Source: Hydractinia symbiolongicarpus
Taxonomy: Eukaryota; Cnidaria; Hydrozoa; Anthoathecata; Hydractiniidae
Length of the DNA stretch: 64,000 nt
Direction of reading: 5' to 3'
Assembly (NCBI RefSeq): GCF_029227915.1
Contig: NC_079878.1
Location: 17,238,001-17,302,000 of the forward strand
This document shows, piece after piece, positions 53,239 to 64,000 of the stretch (positions within the stretch are counted from its first letter, which is position 1; the number at the start of each line of letters is the position of its first letter). The translations under genes and the position numbers were made by a program. The notes under the pieces are model-generated. The model saw only the letters and a program-made list of their open reading frames with translations. It did not search any database and was not told where the DNA came from.

Positions 53239-53832
53239 GTGATGAAGGATTCCAATGTCAATTTGTGTCCTGACTGCAAGGGTAAACACGACCTTGATGA
53301 TTGTCCTGCGTTTCTTTCAAAATCGTTGGAAGAAAGAAACAAATTGGTTTCAGAGAAAAACTTATGCTATGGGTGTTACGACCGTATGACTTCGTCGCAT
53401 AACGCCAGGAACTGCACCAATCGTAAAGTTTGCAAAATATGTGACAAACGCCATCCCACAGGACTACATGGATATCGCAGTAAGAGAAAAACGGAGTCAG
53501 CTACACAGACAGAGTCAGATATACCATTGCAAAACCTAGCAACCGGAGTTACGGACAACGTCACCATTTGTATCGTTCCGGTAAAGATAAGACACCATGA
53601 TTCATCAAAGGAAATATCGACATTCGCAATGTTACACAGCTGTAGCCAGGGAACCTTCATAAAAGATAGTTTGCTGCAAAAACTTGAAATCACAGGACCA
53701 ACTACGAAAATTACCGTGAAGACCCTCAATGGTGAACAAACATTGCATTCGAGGATCACCAAGAACATCCAGGCGTCATCTTCGCCTAATTTTAAGGAAA
53801 CCTGGATTACTTTGTCGAGATTATACTCTTAG
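53239..53832 (+). pseudogene. BEL zinc knuckles and aspartic protease
   Basis: The open frame has CPDCKGKHDLDDCPAF, NLCYGCYDRMTSSHNARNC and CKICDKRHPTGLH, the BEL-type cysteine/histidine clusters that end gag. Next comes a protease region where the active site reads AMLHSCSQGTFI. In BEL proteases an aspartate is expected where this copy has H, so the protease is predicted dead. There is a stop at 53830, after which pol pieces continue in mixed frames. Confidence 0.75.
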
Positions 53833-55900
53833 AAAGAACTGCCTGTAAATTCAGAAGAGGTCGTCACACCCAGAAAACTGCAAGCGTGGCAATACCTTTA
53901 TACAAGCGAAAATGAATGGAGCAAAACAGATAAGGGAGAAGTTCGACTTTTATTTGAAGCTGATTGTCCTAAAGCACTTGAACTAAAAAAAAAGTCATAC
54001 CAAGCCAACAAAATGGGCCATATGCATTTAAGACAGTCTTAGGATGGTGCGTAGTGGAATCACTCCAAACAAAGTTATCAACGGAGATACATTGCAATGA
54101 GATCATCTTACAACACCACAACACTGTATTTGACAATGCCAAGCATTGTTTTGTGAGCTCATCAAAAGTGAAAGATGTGGGAATCCCAGAGATGCTGCAG
54201 TTGATGTACAACATAGATTTTTCTGAGCCTTCTTTGGAACACCACACATAACCAGTCGCAGCCATACAAGATGAAATTTCAATCAAGGAAAGAAAGATCT
54301 TGAAAAAGATGGACTCAAAAGCTGTCAAGGAGAACGGTCACAACAAATTACCCCTACCGTTGAAAGAAACAAATATTGTTCTTCCAAATAATCGCAAAAT
54401 TGCAGACAGGAGCAATTGAAGAAACGATTTAAAAAAGATGAGAAACATTTCCATTATTACAAAATCTTTATGGACGAATTCATCAAAAAGAAATACGCCA
54501 AAATCTCAGGTATAACTGCAGCGGAAGAAAAGATCTGGTATATACCTCATCACGGAGTATAAAACGTTAACAAACCGAATAAGGTACGAGTTGTTTTAGA
54601 TTGCAGTTTAAAACCTTAATAGTGGTCCAGACTTAACGAATCAGCTGATCGGTGTGTTGTTGAGATTTCGGGAAGAAACTGTAGCTTTTACAGCCGATAT
54701 AAAAAAGATGTTCTACCAAGTCCGTGTGGCAGATTCCTATGAAGCATGCTACGATATCTGTAGTGGCATGACAACGGCTTAAACAAGGAAGTTATTGATC
54801 ATGAAATGTGTGTACACGTATTTGGTGCCGCTTCCTCACCAGGCTGCAGTAACTACGTGTTAAAAAGAACTGCTGTGGATAACTCCATTACATTTGGTAA
54901 AGACGCTGAAACTGTGCTAAAGAGAAATTTTTATGTCGACGACCTGTTAAAATCCATGCCAAATGGTAAATCCGATCTGTTGCTTCGGGTGATCGCAATA
55001 TGTAGAGCTGGTGGCTTCAACCTTACAAAGTTCGTTTCTAACCCCCAACAGAAAAAGTGTGGCAAATCTCCATTTGGTGCAAGAAGGTAATCGAGAAGAA
55101 AGGGCCTTGGGTATTCGTTGGAATTTTATAAAGGACAAATTCGGATTCCGAATTTTACTGAACAATGTTATCTGTTTTATGCTCTATATATGATCCTTTA
55201 GGTTTCGCAGCACCATTCATTTTGGAAGGAAAGCGCGTCATCCAAATTACTTGCCAACATAAATTGGACTGGGACGAGGTTGTTTCCCACGAAGTAGGCG
55301 AACATTGGAAAATTTGGACAACTCAACTAAACAACCTTAAACAAATTGAAGTTCCACGATGTTTCAAGCCAACTATTTCGAAAAAATAGTCGACTGCAGC
55401 ATTCATCATTTTTCTGACGCTAGCGAGTATGGTCTACAAAAATGGAAGGATTCATTGTAGTTTCATTATTGGAAAATCCAAAGTAGCCCCTCTCAAATAT
55501 GTGACAATACCTCGTTTAAAGCTAACCGCCGCCGTTTTATCAGTAAATATGTCGCAAATGATAAATCGAAAAATCGACTACGTCATCAACAGTGAAATAA
55601 TTTGGACGGATAGTAATGTGGTATTGGGCTATATCACCAACGAGGATAAACGATTTAAAACCTTTGTTGCAAATCGATATTCAGTCGATTAGAGACCACA
55701 CATCAGTTGATCAATGGTGTCACATACCATCTAAGAAGCTCCCAGCCGATTATGCATCAAGGGGAATTAAGAGCTATGACATTAAATGGTTTCAAGGACC
55801 GGAATTTTTGTGGTCACCCTATTCGTCATGGAAAGCTGATAATCTGAACTTCACGGTGTGTGAAGGCGACGCTAAAATATGAATACGCAGTCAACGTTGC
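53833..55900 (+). pseudogene. BEL reverse transcriptase and RNase H, broken
   Basis: Pieces in order: IWYIPHHGV near 54535; [16 protein letters not shown] near 54625; motif [13 protein letters not shown] near 54690; HVFGAASSPGCSNYVL near 54818; motif C FYVDDLLKSM near 54930; CSIYDPLGFAAPFILEGK near 55180; RNase H-like HHFSDASEYG near 55400 with several frame changes, PRLKLTAAVLSVNM (K where E is expected), IIWTDSNVVLGYI near 55605. All show the usual BEL spacing. Numerous stops make the product inactive. Confidence 0.85.
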
Positions 55901-57306
55901 AGAATAAAGAAAACGACAAATACTTTAGACGTGTTAGAAAATCGAGTCTCGTCCTGGGTAAAGATGAAACGAATCGTTGCATACGTGCTTAAATACATTG
56001 CTAAAATCAAAGAAAAGGTTGACAGAAAGAATCATGTCGCTTCTGTGAATAACATTAATGGCAAAGAAACAAGGTATTCAATGTTAGATGTGCAGTCAAT
56101 CAAGAAAGCTGGAATGGAAATAATAAAGTTATTGCAAAGAAAGGTTTTCTTGGAAGAAATTGAGTCGTTGAGGAATATGAAGAACGATGGGGAAGTAAAA
56201 TTAAATAGTTCCCTCTGCAGTTTCAATTCTTTCATCGATCCCGACGGCATCATTCGTGTTGGAGGAAGAATAAAAAGATCTGCGTTCGATGTTGAAATCG
56301 TTCACCCCATAATATTGCCAAAAGGTGAAAAGATATCGAACCTTGTCATTTAATGGGTTCATATCACATTAGTCCATAGTGGAAGAGGGTTGACGTTAAA
56401 TTAGTTAAGAAGTCGAGATTTTTGGGTTGTTAATGCCAATTCCGCCGTGCAGTCTATCATCAGCAAATGTGTGACATGTCACAAGTTAAGAGGTAGACTT
56501 CAACAACAGCTCATGGGAGATCTCCCAAATGATAGATTGCGTGATGCACCCCCTTTTCCGTACTATGGAGTGGACATGTTTGGACCGTTCACGGTGAAAG
56601 ACAAGAGAAAAATTTAAAGAGTTACGGAGCTATGTTCACGTGCTTAAATAGTCGCGCGATACACATAGAAGTGACATCTTCATTGGAGACAGACACATTC
56701 ATACTTGCGCTAAGAAGATTTATTTGTTGTCGAGGAAATGTTAGAACGATCAGATTAGATAATGGGATGAATTTCGTAGGAACAAAGACGGAATTGGAAA
56801 AGGGTTTTCGGGAAATGGATCTTAACCGGATCAAGCAATTTCTCTCTACACTTGGAACGGACTGGACGAAGTGGAAATTCAATCCTCAGACATCCATGCA
56901 TATGGGTGTTTGGGAGAGACAAATCAGATCTGCTCAAGCGATTCTGTCTTCATTGTTGAAGACACACGGCTAATCCCTAAACGATGAATCACTAACAATC
57001 GAAACTGTCAGCGACGTTAACAGTCTTCAACCGATATCTCCCTCAATGTTGTTAACACAGAAAACTAAAGTTATCATGCTGCCGCCAGAATCCTTTTCCA
57101 ACGCTGATGTTTACAGTAGAAGACAATGGAGAAGGGTACAACATATTGCCAACGAGTTTTGGGATCGTTGGAGAAAGGAGTTTTTATGCTCTTTACAACC
57201 ACGACAAAAGTGGATCAAGAAAAAACGTAACTTCCATGTTGAAGATATTGTCCTATTAAAAGATGAATCAAGTCGTTGGGAATGGCCAATGGCAAGAATT
57301 ACTTAA
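55901..57306 (+). pseudogene. BEL integrase and C-terminal domain, broken
   Basis: A pre-integrase region (55931-56353, IIRVGGRIKRSAFDVEIVHP), a zinc-binding CVTCHKLRG near 56470, then the catalytic core: YYGVDMFGPF (first D) near 56560, RLDNGMNFVG (second D) near 56750, GVWERQIRSA (E) near 56908. The last segment 57046-57306 has RRQWRRVQHIANEFWDRW and FHVEDIVLLKDE, the C-terminal DUF5641-like part. The catalytic triad is retained although frames change several times. Confidence 0.85.
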
Positions 57307-57452
57307 TAGTACGAAAGGTAATCGTATTCGTTAATGGAAGGTGCTTCAAGCGTCCAATACACAAATTAGTGGCGTTGGTCGAGGCTGAGGAAGTTCGAGT
57401 ACCCGACGAGGAGCCAGATGTTCAAGAATGATACATTCTTGGAGGAGCCAGT

Positions 57453-57921
57453 TGTACGTGTCTCGAGATTATCACATTTATTATGCTAATTATGCAAACA
57501 TTTTTTATATGGTCCGTTGAGCCTCTAGGGGCGTTTTAGTAATTTTTGCTGTGTTTAAGTTACTTTTTTTTGTATGGCCAGTGTGCTAAAGGAAGCCTAC
57601 GGAGAGATCGAGGTTAAGAATTTTCTCTGTTTCTGTGTTGTAAAAGAGGACAGAAAGAGTTGGAAAGATTCAAGAATTTTATAGTTGTTACTGTCTGCCA
57701 ATTACGATAAAAATATTGCTAGTAAGATATATTTGTTTAATTTGTTATATTGTCTGTTGCCGATAGACTTAGGCGTTGGTTTATTTATTTTTGTTTACGT
57801 GTTCTTTTCCTTGTGTGTAACTGTTGTCTTCTGTGGGTTTTTTGTATAGCAATTTTGTAATTTTGTTTTAGGCGGAAAATATATCCAGTTCGCAATTCCG
57901 CCTTATTTACTAACCGTAACA
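57453..57921 (+). repeat. BEL right LTR
   Basis: TGTACGTGTCTCGAG start and CCGTAACA end, 469 bp, followed by CATCT. Aligns with the left LTR with perhaps 5-8% differences including short indels, implying the insertion is not very recent. Confidence 0.9.
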
Positions 57922-57989
57922 CATCTTATGAAAGTTTGAGCTTTTGCTATGTTTAAAAGACAAAAATTATAGGTTTTCTTCTTTAAGTA

Positions 57990-59071
57990 CCCCTTTGTCA
58001 TGTAAACTCTAAAAACCAGGGATTTCATAAAGTTGTAATCCACCAAAATTAATATCGTAATAGTCCTCGCATAAAGATTCTAATTTATCATAAAATTCCA
58101 ATGCATTTGGAATAATCGTTCACCACAACATGCCGTGAAACATCTTCTAGAACGTCTTGTCTAACTTCATGCTTGTAATCCCTGCTACTGTGTTCTTTAG
58201 GCAATACAGCGAATCCTGACGCCAAGAAGCAGTTTGATGTCGCGATTTTCTGATCCTAAGAGTGTTCCCAAAATCTTTGATGTGGTCTAAATCTTTTTGT
58301 AGAACTTCTGAGAAAGAAAACCACAATGCTTCCATTTTTATATGCGACGCTGTGTCTATTCTTCCAGACGCTTCGTGATCCTTAAAGAAATTTCACCACC
58401 AAGATAGTTTCGTGGGGAGGACACATATCGATGCGTGCTGGCTCATCTCTGAATTAAGCATGAATTAGTGCAACTAAACTGTTTTCTGTACCTAGGTCAG
58501 TAATGAGCTCGATTGGACAACCATCTATTAAAATAACTGCTTGTAAGTAATAGCAAGCAATATTGCCCTGCGCATTGTTGGAACGAGCTGATTTTAGCCA
58601 AATTATTTTGCAGCTGAATCCATCTATGGCCCCGTAAATTGGGAAACCTCAAGGCTTAAGTTTATCGTAGCCGTCAATGTGCCAGAAATATTAGGCCCGG
58701 GGTTCACATACATTCTTTTTCAAAGCCTATGTCCTCTTCGATTTGATGGACCAACAGGATCCGGATCTTTTAAAATGCGTTGCACAATTAACCTGGGTAC
58801 TCCCATCCCCATAAGCTGTAAAGTATACCAAATAGTCCGATAACCTGCATTAATTATTTATTTTATTCTTACTTGCACTAAATGAAGGTTCACATTTTTT
58901 TGTCTTCTGTGATTTATAACACTTTAAACGTTGTAAAAGAGATCTATAGCTCATCACAATTCCATGATGCTTTTTCAGAAAGTTCAGTAACTCAAGGTAC
59001 AGTTTTAGACCTTTGTTATAGTAGTATTTAATAAGCGTCTCTTCATCAAAATGCTCCTCCACATTAAACAA
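57990..59071 (-). pseudogene. DDE-integrase-like gene of invertebrate dispersed family
   Basis: Leftward pieces. N-terminal at 58850-59071: EETLIKYYYNKGLKLYLELL and LKKHHGIVMSYRSLLQRLK, a helix-turn-helix style start. C-terminal at 58147-58335: MEALWFSFSEVLQKDLDHI and HIKDFGNTLRIRKSRH, with WWNFFKDHEASGRIDTAS just before in another frame. This combination is familiar from integrase-core proteins scattered through cnidarian and fish genomes, often annotated only as integrase-catalytic-domain proteins. The catalytic core between is decayed by stops. No ends of a carrier element were found. Confidence 0.5.
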
Positions 59072-59147
59072 GTCCTTGTTGTCTGTGTTTCAGCCATGTT
59101 GCTCGAACACCTGTATATAAACCAGCGAAAACATGTACATTAATGTT

Positions 59148-59460
59148 TTACCCTGGCTTTTTCTTTTCGTGGTCGCTTTGTCTTTTAACGTGGCATTTAT
59201 CGTGATTATTTCTTCTACCGTTGCCTTTACCGTAGCTTTTTCTTTTGCCGTGACATTTACCGTGACTTTTCATTTTTACCGTAGGTTTCACCGTTATTTG
59301 CCGTGGCCTTTTCTTTTTATGTTGTTTTTTTCTTTTGCCGTGGCAATTGTGGGCCACCGTACGCAAGAAATATTGCGGAAGAAAAGATTGCAGAATTAAA
59401 GATTTTCTTTCACATTTTTTAGCCAGGAGTAGCAATTCGCAATCTTTTCTTCTGCAATTT
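59148..59460. repeat. GCCGTGGC-rich repeat, copy 2, with inverted repeat end
   Basis: Repeated CTTTTTCTTTTGCCGTGAC-type units end in GCCGTGGCAATTGTGGGCC, the complement of the end seen at 43820. Beyond it, GCGGAAGAAAAGATTGCAGAA at about 59374-59394 is mirrored by TTCGCAATCTTTTCTTCTGC near 59435-59455. Confidence 0.6.
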
Positions 59461-60119
59461 CAAGGAAAAAAAATAAAATTCGCAAAATTGTTTTTTTAGA
59501 TTTCTAAGAAAAAGACGAATTATTGTCATTGTTTGTTATATGACAAAACAATGAAAATATTAGATTTGCAATCTTTAGTCCCGCAATTTACGATTTTTTC
59601 GACCACGAATTCGCAATCTTTAATTTTGCAATCTTTTCTTGCCCAAACTTTTCTTCCCCTAGGTAGTTTATCCATAAAAAAGAAACAAATACACTTTAAG
59701 AAAACCAGAGTTTTGCCGCATGTGGGGGAAAAATGGAATTTGTAGAAAAATGGTCTGTTTTTACATTTTAGTCCATTTATAGAATAATTTAATGGTAAAA
59801 TGTAATTTCAAGAAAAATTTTAAACATCCTTATTTTTGGTTCAAATTTTTAGGGTTTTGCACAAAATGGCGACATAATTTTTTTTTTAAATCCAAAAATG
59901 TCATTTTCTAGCATTAATTGATGAGTTACTTTGCGTAAAAAAAAAAAAAATTAAAATAAAAACTAATCAGGGGATTCAAAGAAAAGCTGTGACGCACCGA
60001 CCCTAACTTATAGGTCACTTCGCTATTATGTGTAACCAATTAAATAAGATAAGCGTTTAGATTTTACTTACATACAACAACATTAACTGATAAATACGAT
60101 TGACTAGTTAGCAACATAC
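59461..60119. other. AT-rich spacer downstream of liprin-beta exons
   Basis: No clear gene. On the minus strand a short candidate last exon of the liprin-beta gene, CTTTTCTTTGAATCCCC up to a TAG near 59963-59986, follows a CACAG acceptor-like site, but the pyrimidine tract is poor; it is only a possibility. Confidence 0.3.
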
Positions 60120-60929
60120 CGTCATTTGATCAATTTCTTGAGATAGTTCTGCTATGCGTGGTGCAGCACTTGTCTTAATAAAAAAAGAACGTAAAATGAA
60201 TAAAATATAAAATATTTCATTGCTAAATTGCATGTACAACAAAAATGGAAGTGTCGAAAATAAAACATACCACCAGACTGAATTCAATTTTTTTTTAAAC
60301 TGAGCGTCAATAATAGTAAAATACTTTACGTAGATCTGTTTTTTTTTCATCTTATAATGATTCGAAAAGTAGAGTTTTGGTTGTTTTATCACAGCTGAAT
60401 TCTCAGGGTACCACGTGACTTACATCGTTTGTTGATTCACTCCCACAATCGTTTGTAAATGAAGGGGATAACGACGTCGATTCAGATAAGTCAAAAATTA
60501 TTTCCGGATCCAAAGCAGGCGGCGGGGAGTATATGTTAGACACATCAAGTTCCATCGGACATATTAACGACTCTAAATCTGTCTCGGATTTTCTTCGTCT
60601 CAATGTGCCAAATGACAAACCCTTTTTTCGCAACTAAAACATATCATTTTACACTCACGATAAGGCGTATTATCATTTTTTAACACGAAGCAACCATGAA
60701 ATAATTTGACCAATACTGTACTCAGAATTTTTAATTATACCTTATGCTTTTCAGAACCGTTTAGCGGTACAAAATCCGACGTTTTCGCCGTCATCTCTTT
60801 CTGTCGCTGACAAGCATCACCGAGTAACGTCGAAAATTGCGTGTTAACATGGCGACGAAGAAGTGTTTTGTTGGCCGGAATAGACAGTAAGTTAGCTAAC
60901 GTTTCAGCATTAAAACGAGGCTCTAACAC
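60120..60929 (-). CDS. Liprin-beta SAM3 end and C-terminal tail exons
   Basis: Exon 60741-60929 (63 codons) completes SAM3. Exon 60424-60633 (70 codons, donor GTAAGT) encodes the basic KKGLSFGTLRRRK motif, ICPMELD and a Ser/Asp-rich stretch. Exon 60120-60173 (18 codons) encodes TSAAPRIAELSQEIDQMT and ends in a GTATGT donor, so at least one more exon follows to the left. Confidence 0.82.
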
Positions 60930-63379
60930 CTAAAATAAGTCATTAATTTGATCAAAATAAAGTTAGCTTTATGATTTTACCGTATTTATCTTGCAGCGGT
61001 GTAAATTGAACATTGATTATTTTGTTTTGATTGGTTGCAGTATTTAATTGATCGAAACATAACGCAGATGTTGAATTTAATGCAAAGAAGTTGGATTGGG
61101 CGTCGTAAGCCAGATGTAGCCTTAAAGGACAACTGTATTCGCACCCCTTTGGTTGGTCACGGCATTTTATACGAAATGTTTTTTCGAGTTAAGCAGCAAA
61201 AAGTTAAACCTTAGTCGTCATATACACAGTCATGATTAAGCATTCCCTGGGTCTATTTCATAGAAATCCAAAATGAAATAACGAGTACAAAGAGAATTTT
61301 TGACTTGAAGTTATAAAGTCCTTTTAGATCTGTGAATTGGTGTTAAAAATGTTTTTGCAATAGCTATACTTCCCATGGTCCAGCATTCACACATTCCAAA
61401 GTCGAATGAAAAAAAACAGCAGATTTTGACCACATAAAAAAACAGTGAACAAAGCCTTAAGGAAGCATGATTTTTTATCAAAATAATTTAATGAAAAGCT
61501 GTGCGCACAATGAAATGTTTTCAGGTTGGCCACAAAATCTTTTTCCAAGAAAAAGAGATATTTAGAGAATTTTAAAGGAAATTTTGCACTGAATGTAGAG
61601 GATTTTTTTATTGCATGTGTAGAGGATTCATTTATTGCATGTACCTGGAGCACTGCTATAGATTCACGCAGAGAATAATAGAATATAGGTATTAATAATA
61701 TCCACTAGTAGTTAGCCAGTGAAAATATCCACGGTTTCGCTCGTCCTTAAAATCCTATGTAAACTCGTCGGTTGAAATAAAGTGGATAGAAATATATCAC
61801 ATTTACTATTTGTCAATAACTATAAAATCGCGGAAAAGACAGAGAAAATACGGGTATTATTAATATAGAGATGTTAAATTTTGAGTTTCATAATATGGTC
61901 GATGCTACATCAGCTTTTGATATATTGGCCATATGGCTATTGACGATGATGTACTATGAAAATTATGTTTTTCACATTGACAAGAGAAATGAAAAATTGC
62001 AAATGATTACAAAAATTTATTAAACACCAGTTTATTATATTATTTGAAAAATTATGCCATGTTTGCCACACATTTAGAGGAACTCCTTGTTCAAAAATTA
62101 ATACTAGGTAAGTAAAAAGTAAAAACAAGTTGCAGATATTTTACCTTATTACAATGAAACTCTGTAAAAATTTTGTAAGTGAAAAACCTTAAGGCTTTGT
62201 TCACAAAACACATACTCAAATCACATATATACTCAGTTCGTCATTACCCAGCCGTAGCTGAAACATTTAGTGAGTTCCAGTATAATAAGTTACCTAGCTA
62301 GCTATATTTAAACGCTTAAATAAAAATATAAACCAATAGACAACTCTTACTTAGCTATGATTATTTACCCATGTTAATCTCCTTAGTTTTTAGTAATGAT
62401 AATCAGTTAAAGTATCAATCCTATTCTGATGATAAATCCAAAGAGAAGATGATCAATCACTGATTGAACTAAAACTCATCATGATACATTTCATCATGAT
62501 ATTAACCTGTCACTTCTTAGAAATAAAACAATACCTACCATTAAAGCGCCATGAACTCCACTCCCTCTCAGATTGGGAGCGTATTCAGCTAAATCAACTG
62601 AACGCAACCAATGAACAATCCTCTGACAAGTCCACAACATGACGTGGTCGCAACGTTCTTCAGACTAAACAAAAACATTTCAATCTTTTAGGCTGGATAC
62701 AACTACAACTGAAGTTTAACTATAATAAAAAATCACGACGATGACGACAACCACAACAACAACAAAAATAACAACAACAACAACAACGACTACGACTACG
62801 ACAACTAAAACAACAATAACAACTATAAACTCACCTGGTTTGCTATTTCTCGTAAAAACTGTGGATGAAATTTTTGATGTCTGTAAAAAAAAAGAAGCAA
62901 ACATCAACCATTAACTTTGCTTTAAGATTTGTCAGACAATCAAGTTACTACATACCTTAAAAATTGAATAGCTCTTTTCAAGCTGGTATGATGAAGTAAA
63001 CTGTAAACTTTTAACTGCAAAATATCATCCTAAAATTAATATAAAAAAATTGGTAAATCTTTTAAGATGAATGATGAAATAAAGGAATTGAATTCACTAT
63101 ATCGAGATATGATTTTACTGTCCTTACATGTTAGCGTAAACATCAATTCAATATTATAAAAAAAAGTGGCAAGGTAAACTTTTTTTTCGCCCCCCAAACC
63201 ATGTTCAGATTAAAAAATTCAACCATGCTTACCACATTCATATTTATAAGTACGCGACCGTCTATTTTGTGCAGCAAGAAGTTCATCTTGTACTGTGGTA
63301 ATCCTAGGTCTTCTAACCATCTGGCTACCCAGTGATGATCTAAGCGACCTGCATAATCAGGGCCGTTTGACGTCACTGC
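60120..63379 (-). CDS. Liprin-beta (PPFIBP1/2-like), C-terminal seven exons
   Basis: Exons (minus strand, 5' to 3'): 63233-63379, 62956-63029, 62835-62880, 62539-62664, 60741-60929, 60424-60633, 60120-60173. All have GT donors and AG acceptors, and phases join without a stop. The first two exons make a SAM domain (LDHHWVARWLEDLGLPQYK; DDILQLKVYSLLHHTSLKRA), the fourth and fifth another (IVHWLRSVDLAEYAPNLRGS; LEPRFNAETLANLLSIPANK), followed by a basic KKGLSFGTLRRRKSET and ICPMELD tail. These match SAM2, SAM3 and the tail of liprin-beta, a scaffold at cell adhesions and presynaptic or cortical sites (family knowledge). Upstream exons (coiled coil, SAM1) lie beyond the window; the stop codon was not securely found. 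Confidence 0.88.
60930..62538 (-). other. Liprin-beta intron, 1.6 kb
   Basis: Between a GTAGGT donor at 62538 and a TTTTAG acceptor at 60930. AT-rich, without recognised coding or transposon sequence; short TAGCTAGCTA words near 62296. Confidence 0.7.
62539..62880 (-). CDS. Liprin-beta linker exon and first SAM3 exon
   Basis: Exon 62835-62880 (46 bp; with the preceding 74 bp it closes to phase 0) encodes the SAM2-SAM3 linker HQKFHPQFLREIANQ. Exon 62539-62664 (42 codons, acceptor TTTAG, donor GTAGGT) encodes the first half of SAM3, including WLRSVDLAEYAPNLRGSGVH, nearly identical to bilaterian liprin-beta as known from the family. Confidence 0.85.
62740..62820. repeat. (AAC)n/(GTT)n microsatellite in a liprin-beta intron
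   Basis: Trinucleotide runs of ACA/CAA/GAC type, interrupted by CGACTACGACTACGAC. They lie in the intron 15 bp from the donor of exon 62835-62880. Confidence 0.85.
62956..63379 (-). CDS. Liprin-beta exons encoding SAM2
   Basis: Exon 63233-63379 (49 codons, phase 0, acceptor TTTTAG, donor GTAAGC) and exon 62956-63029 (74 bp, acceptor ATTTTAG, donor GTATGT). The W-x-x-R-W-L-x-D-L/I-G-L-P-Q-Y-K core and the HH-T/L-S-L/I-K-R-A-I helix are diagnostic of liprin-type SAM domains. Confidence 0.85.
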
Positions 63380-64000
63380 CTAAAACGTCGTACCAAATTA
63401 AAGATGTCTTTAGCAAAAAAATGGTTAAAAAAGATTGTCTTAAAATTGTGCCTTATTTTACAGTCAAATATTACGCAAATACTCTGATGCTTTATATTTT
63501 TTAAAAAAATCTTTATTAATTGTCCTCTTTTTCAGCAGTGTTGCCTAAAATAATCACTTTTAAAAAACACATTATTGGATTTTTATGTCGAAAGACATAT
63601 ATATTTTTTTCTTAACAACTCATTTTTAAGTTCTTGGGGCAAAACTTCAGAACAAAAAAAAAAAAAAAAAATGTGGTACCATATTTTGCCCCGGGTGTCA
63701 GGAACACAATGGTCTAACTCTGTTTGCCAGAGCTTTTTGGGAAAGAAACTTGATATATTTGTTTGATATATTTGTAAATTCAACCCAGAGAAAAACACAA
63801 TTTACCTTGAAGCCCAGTGTTTGTATGTTTTTTTTCTATTGAAATAATTCAGATTTCTCTTTAAAACATTTTATGCCGATTACTCATGGTGGATTTTTTT
63901 GAGAGAAGTACTTTTCCAATTTTTAACGCATAGATAATTTTTTAAGATAATTATACAGATTTTGCTTCATCATTAGGAAATAATTACCATCAGGAAATAA
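63380..64000. other. Probable liprin-beta intron running off the window
   Basis: AT-rich DNA upstream of the first visible exon. An A15 run lies at 63655-63670. No securely supported exon seen; a GTAAAT donor-like site near 63803 is not convincing. Confidence 0.4.

Larger units (their letters stand above)
48506..57921 (+). mobile_element. BEL/Pao LTR retrotransposon, 9.4 kb
   Basis: Two LTRs (445 and 469 bp), each starting TGTA and the right one ending in ...AACA, are flanked by 5-bp copies of CATCT. Between them lie, in order, gag with a DUF1759-like domain, zinc knuckles, protease, RT, RNase H, integrase, and a C-terminal DUF5641-like segment, the BEL/Pao order (family knowledge). All coding parts have stops or frameshifts. 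About 2.5 kb of unrelated, leftward-coding DNA is inserted at roughly 50690-53230. Confidence 0.9.

Noticed and set aside
59940-59990. Terminal liprin-beta exon ending at a TAG
   Set aside because: Only seven codons, weak acceptor and no conserved residues; kept only as a possibility.
62716-62907. Valine-rich minus-strand frame
   Set aside because: Translation of the (GTT)n microsatellite inside a liprin-beta intron.
1-64000. tRNA or rRNA genes
   Set aside because: No cloverleaf-like sequence with A and B box words or rRNA-like stretch was noticed by eye; a covariance-model search would be needed to exclude them.

Overview
This is a eukaryotic, animal, AT-rich and very transposon-dense window. 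The only clearly intact host gene is the 3' part of a liprin-beta (PPFIBP-type) gene at the right edge, on the minus strand, with seven consistent exons. Everything else recognisable is mobile or repeated DNA: LINEs, an LTR (BEL/Pao) retrotransposon, Helitrons, a PIF/Harbinger element, a piggyBac-like short element, foldbacks, a 182-bp satellite, and two decayed Polinton/Maverick (virus-like) elements. The mixture and the TAGC-rich composition suggest a cnidarian or another early-branching invertebrate, but the species cannot be fixed from sequence alone.

Layout. 1-480: LINE remnant. 481-4957: CR1/L2-type LINE with an intact PHD-endonuclease-RT protein. 5440-7819: head-to-tail short Helitrons on the minus strand, one split by a TTAA-flanked piggyBac-like element. 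8000-14800: Polinton fragment A (HNH, ATPase, integrase, pPolB, all damaged). 15238-19716: 182-bp satellite that changes strand, interrupted by a truncated LINE. 19717-30050: Polinton fragment B, larger and better kept (ATPase piece, BRO-like protein, integrase, zinc-ribbon/HNH protein, major capsid protein, a 433-residue membrane/coiled-coil protein, pPolB N-terminus). 30051-34535: more satellite with two strand switches. 35927-38501: freshly inserted 5'-truncated retrotransposon copy with 15-bp target duplications and a poly(A) tail, coding for an RT with a restriction-like endonuclease domain. 38502-44560: gene-free AT-rich DNA with a degenerate ~100-bp repeat and another Helitron. 44561-48378: HECT-domain pseudogene split by a 2.56-kb Harbinger element. 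48506-57921: 9.4-kb BEL/Pao element with both LTRs and a 5-bp duplication CATCT, itself carrying an inserted degenerate gene. 57990-59071: DDE-integrase-like pseudogene. 60120-63379: liprin-beta exons.

How it fits together. The two Polinton fragments share homologous integrase, HNH, ATPase, small membrane protein and pPolB genes but have diverged in sequence and order, so they are different subfamilies. Fragment B is cut at both ends directly into the satellite. Many of its genes keep their frame apart from one to three isolated stop codons, which points to fairly recent death. The most interesting material for follow-up is fragment B (its 433-residue protein, tight gene packing and 33-bp divergent promoter region), the strand-switching satellite around it, and the RT insertion whose apparent ATG is made by the insertion junction.
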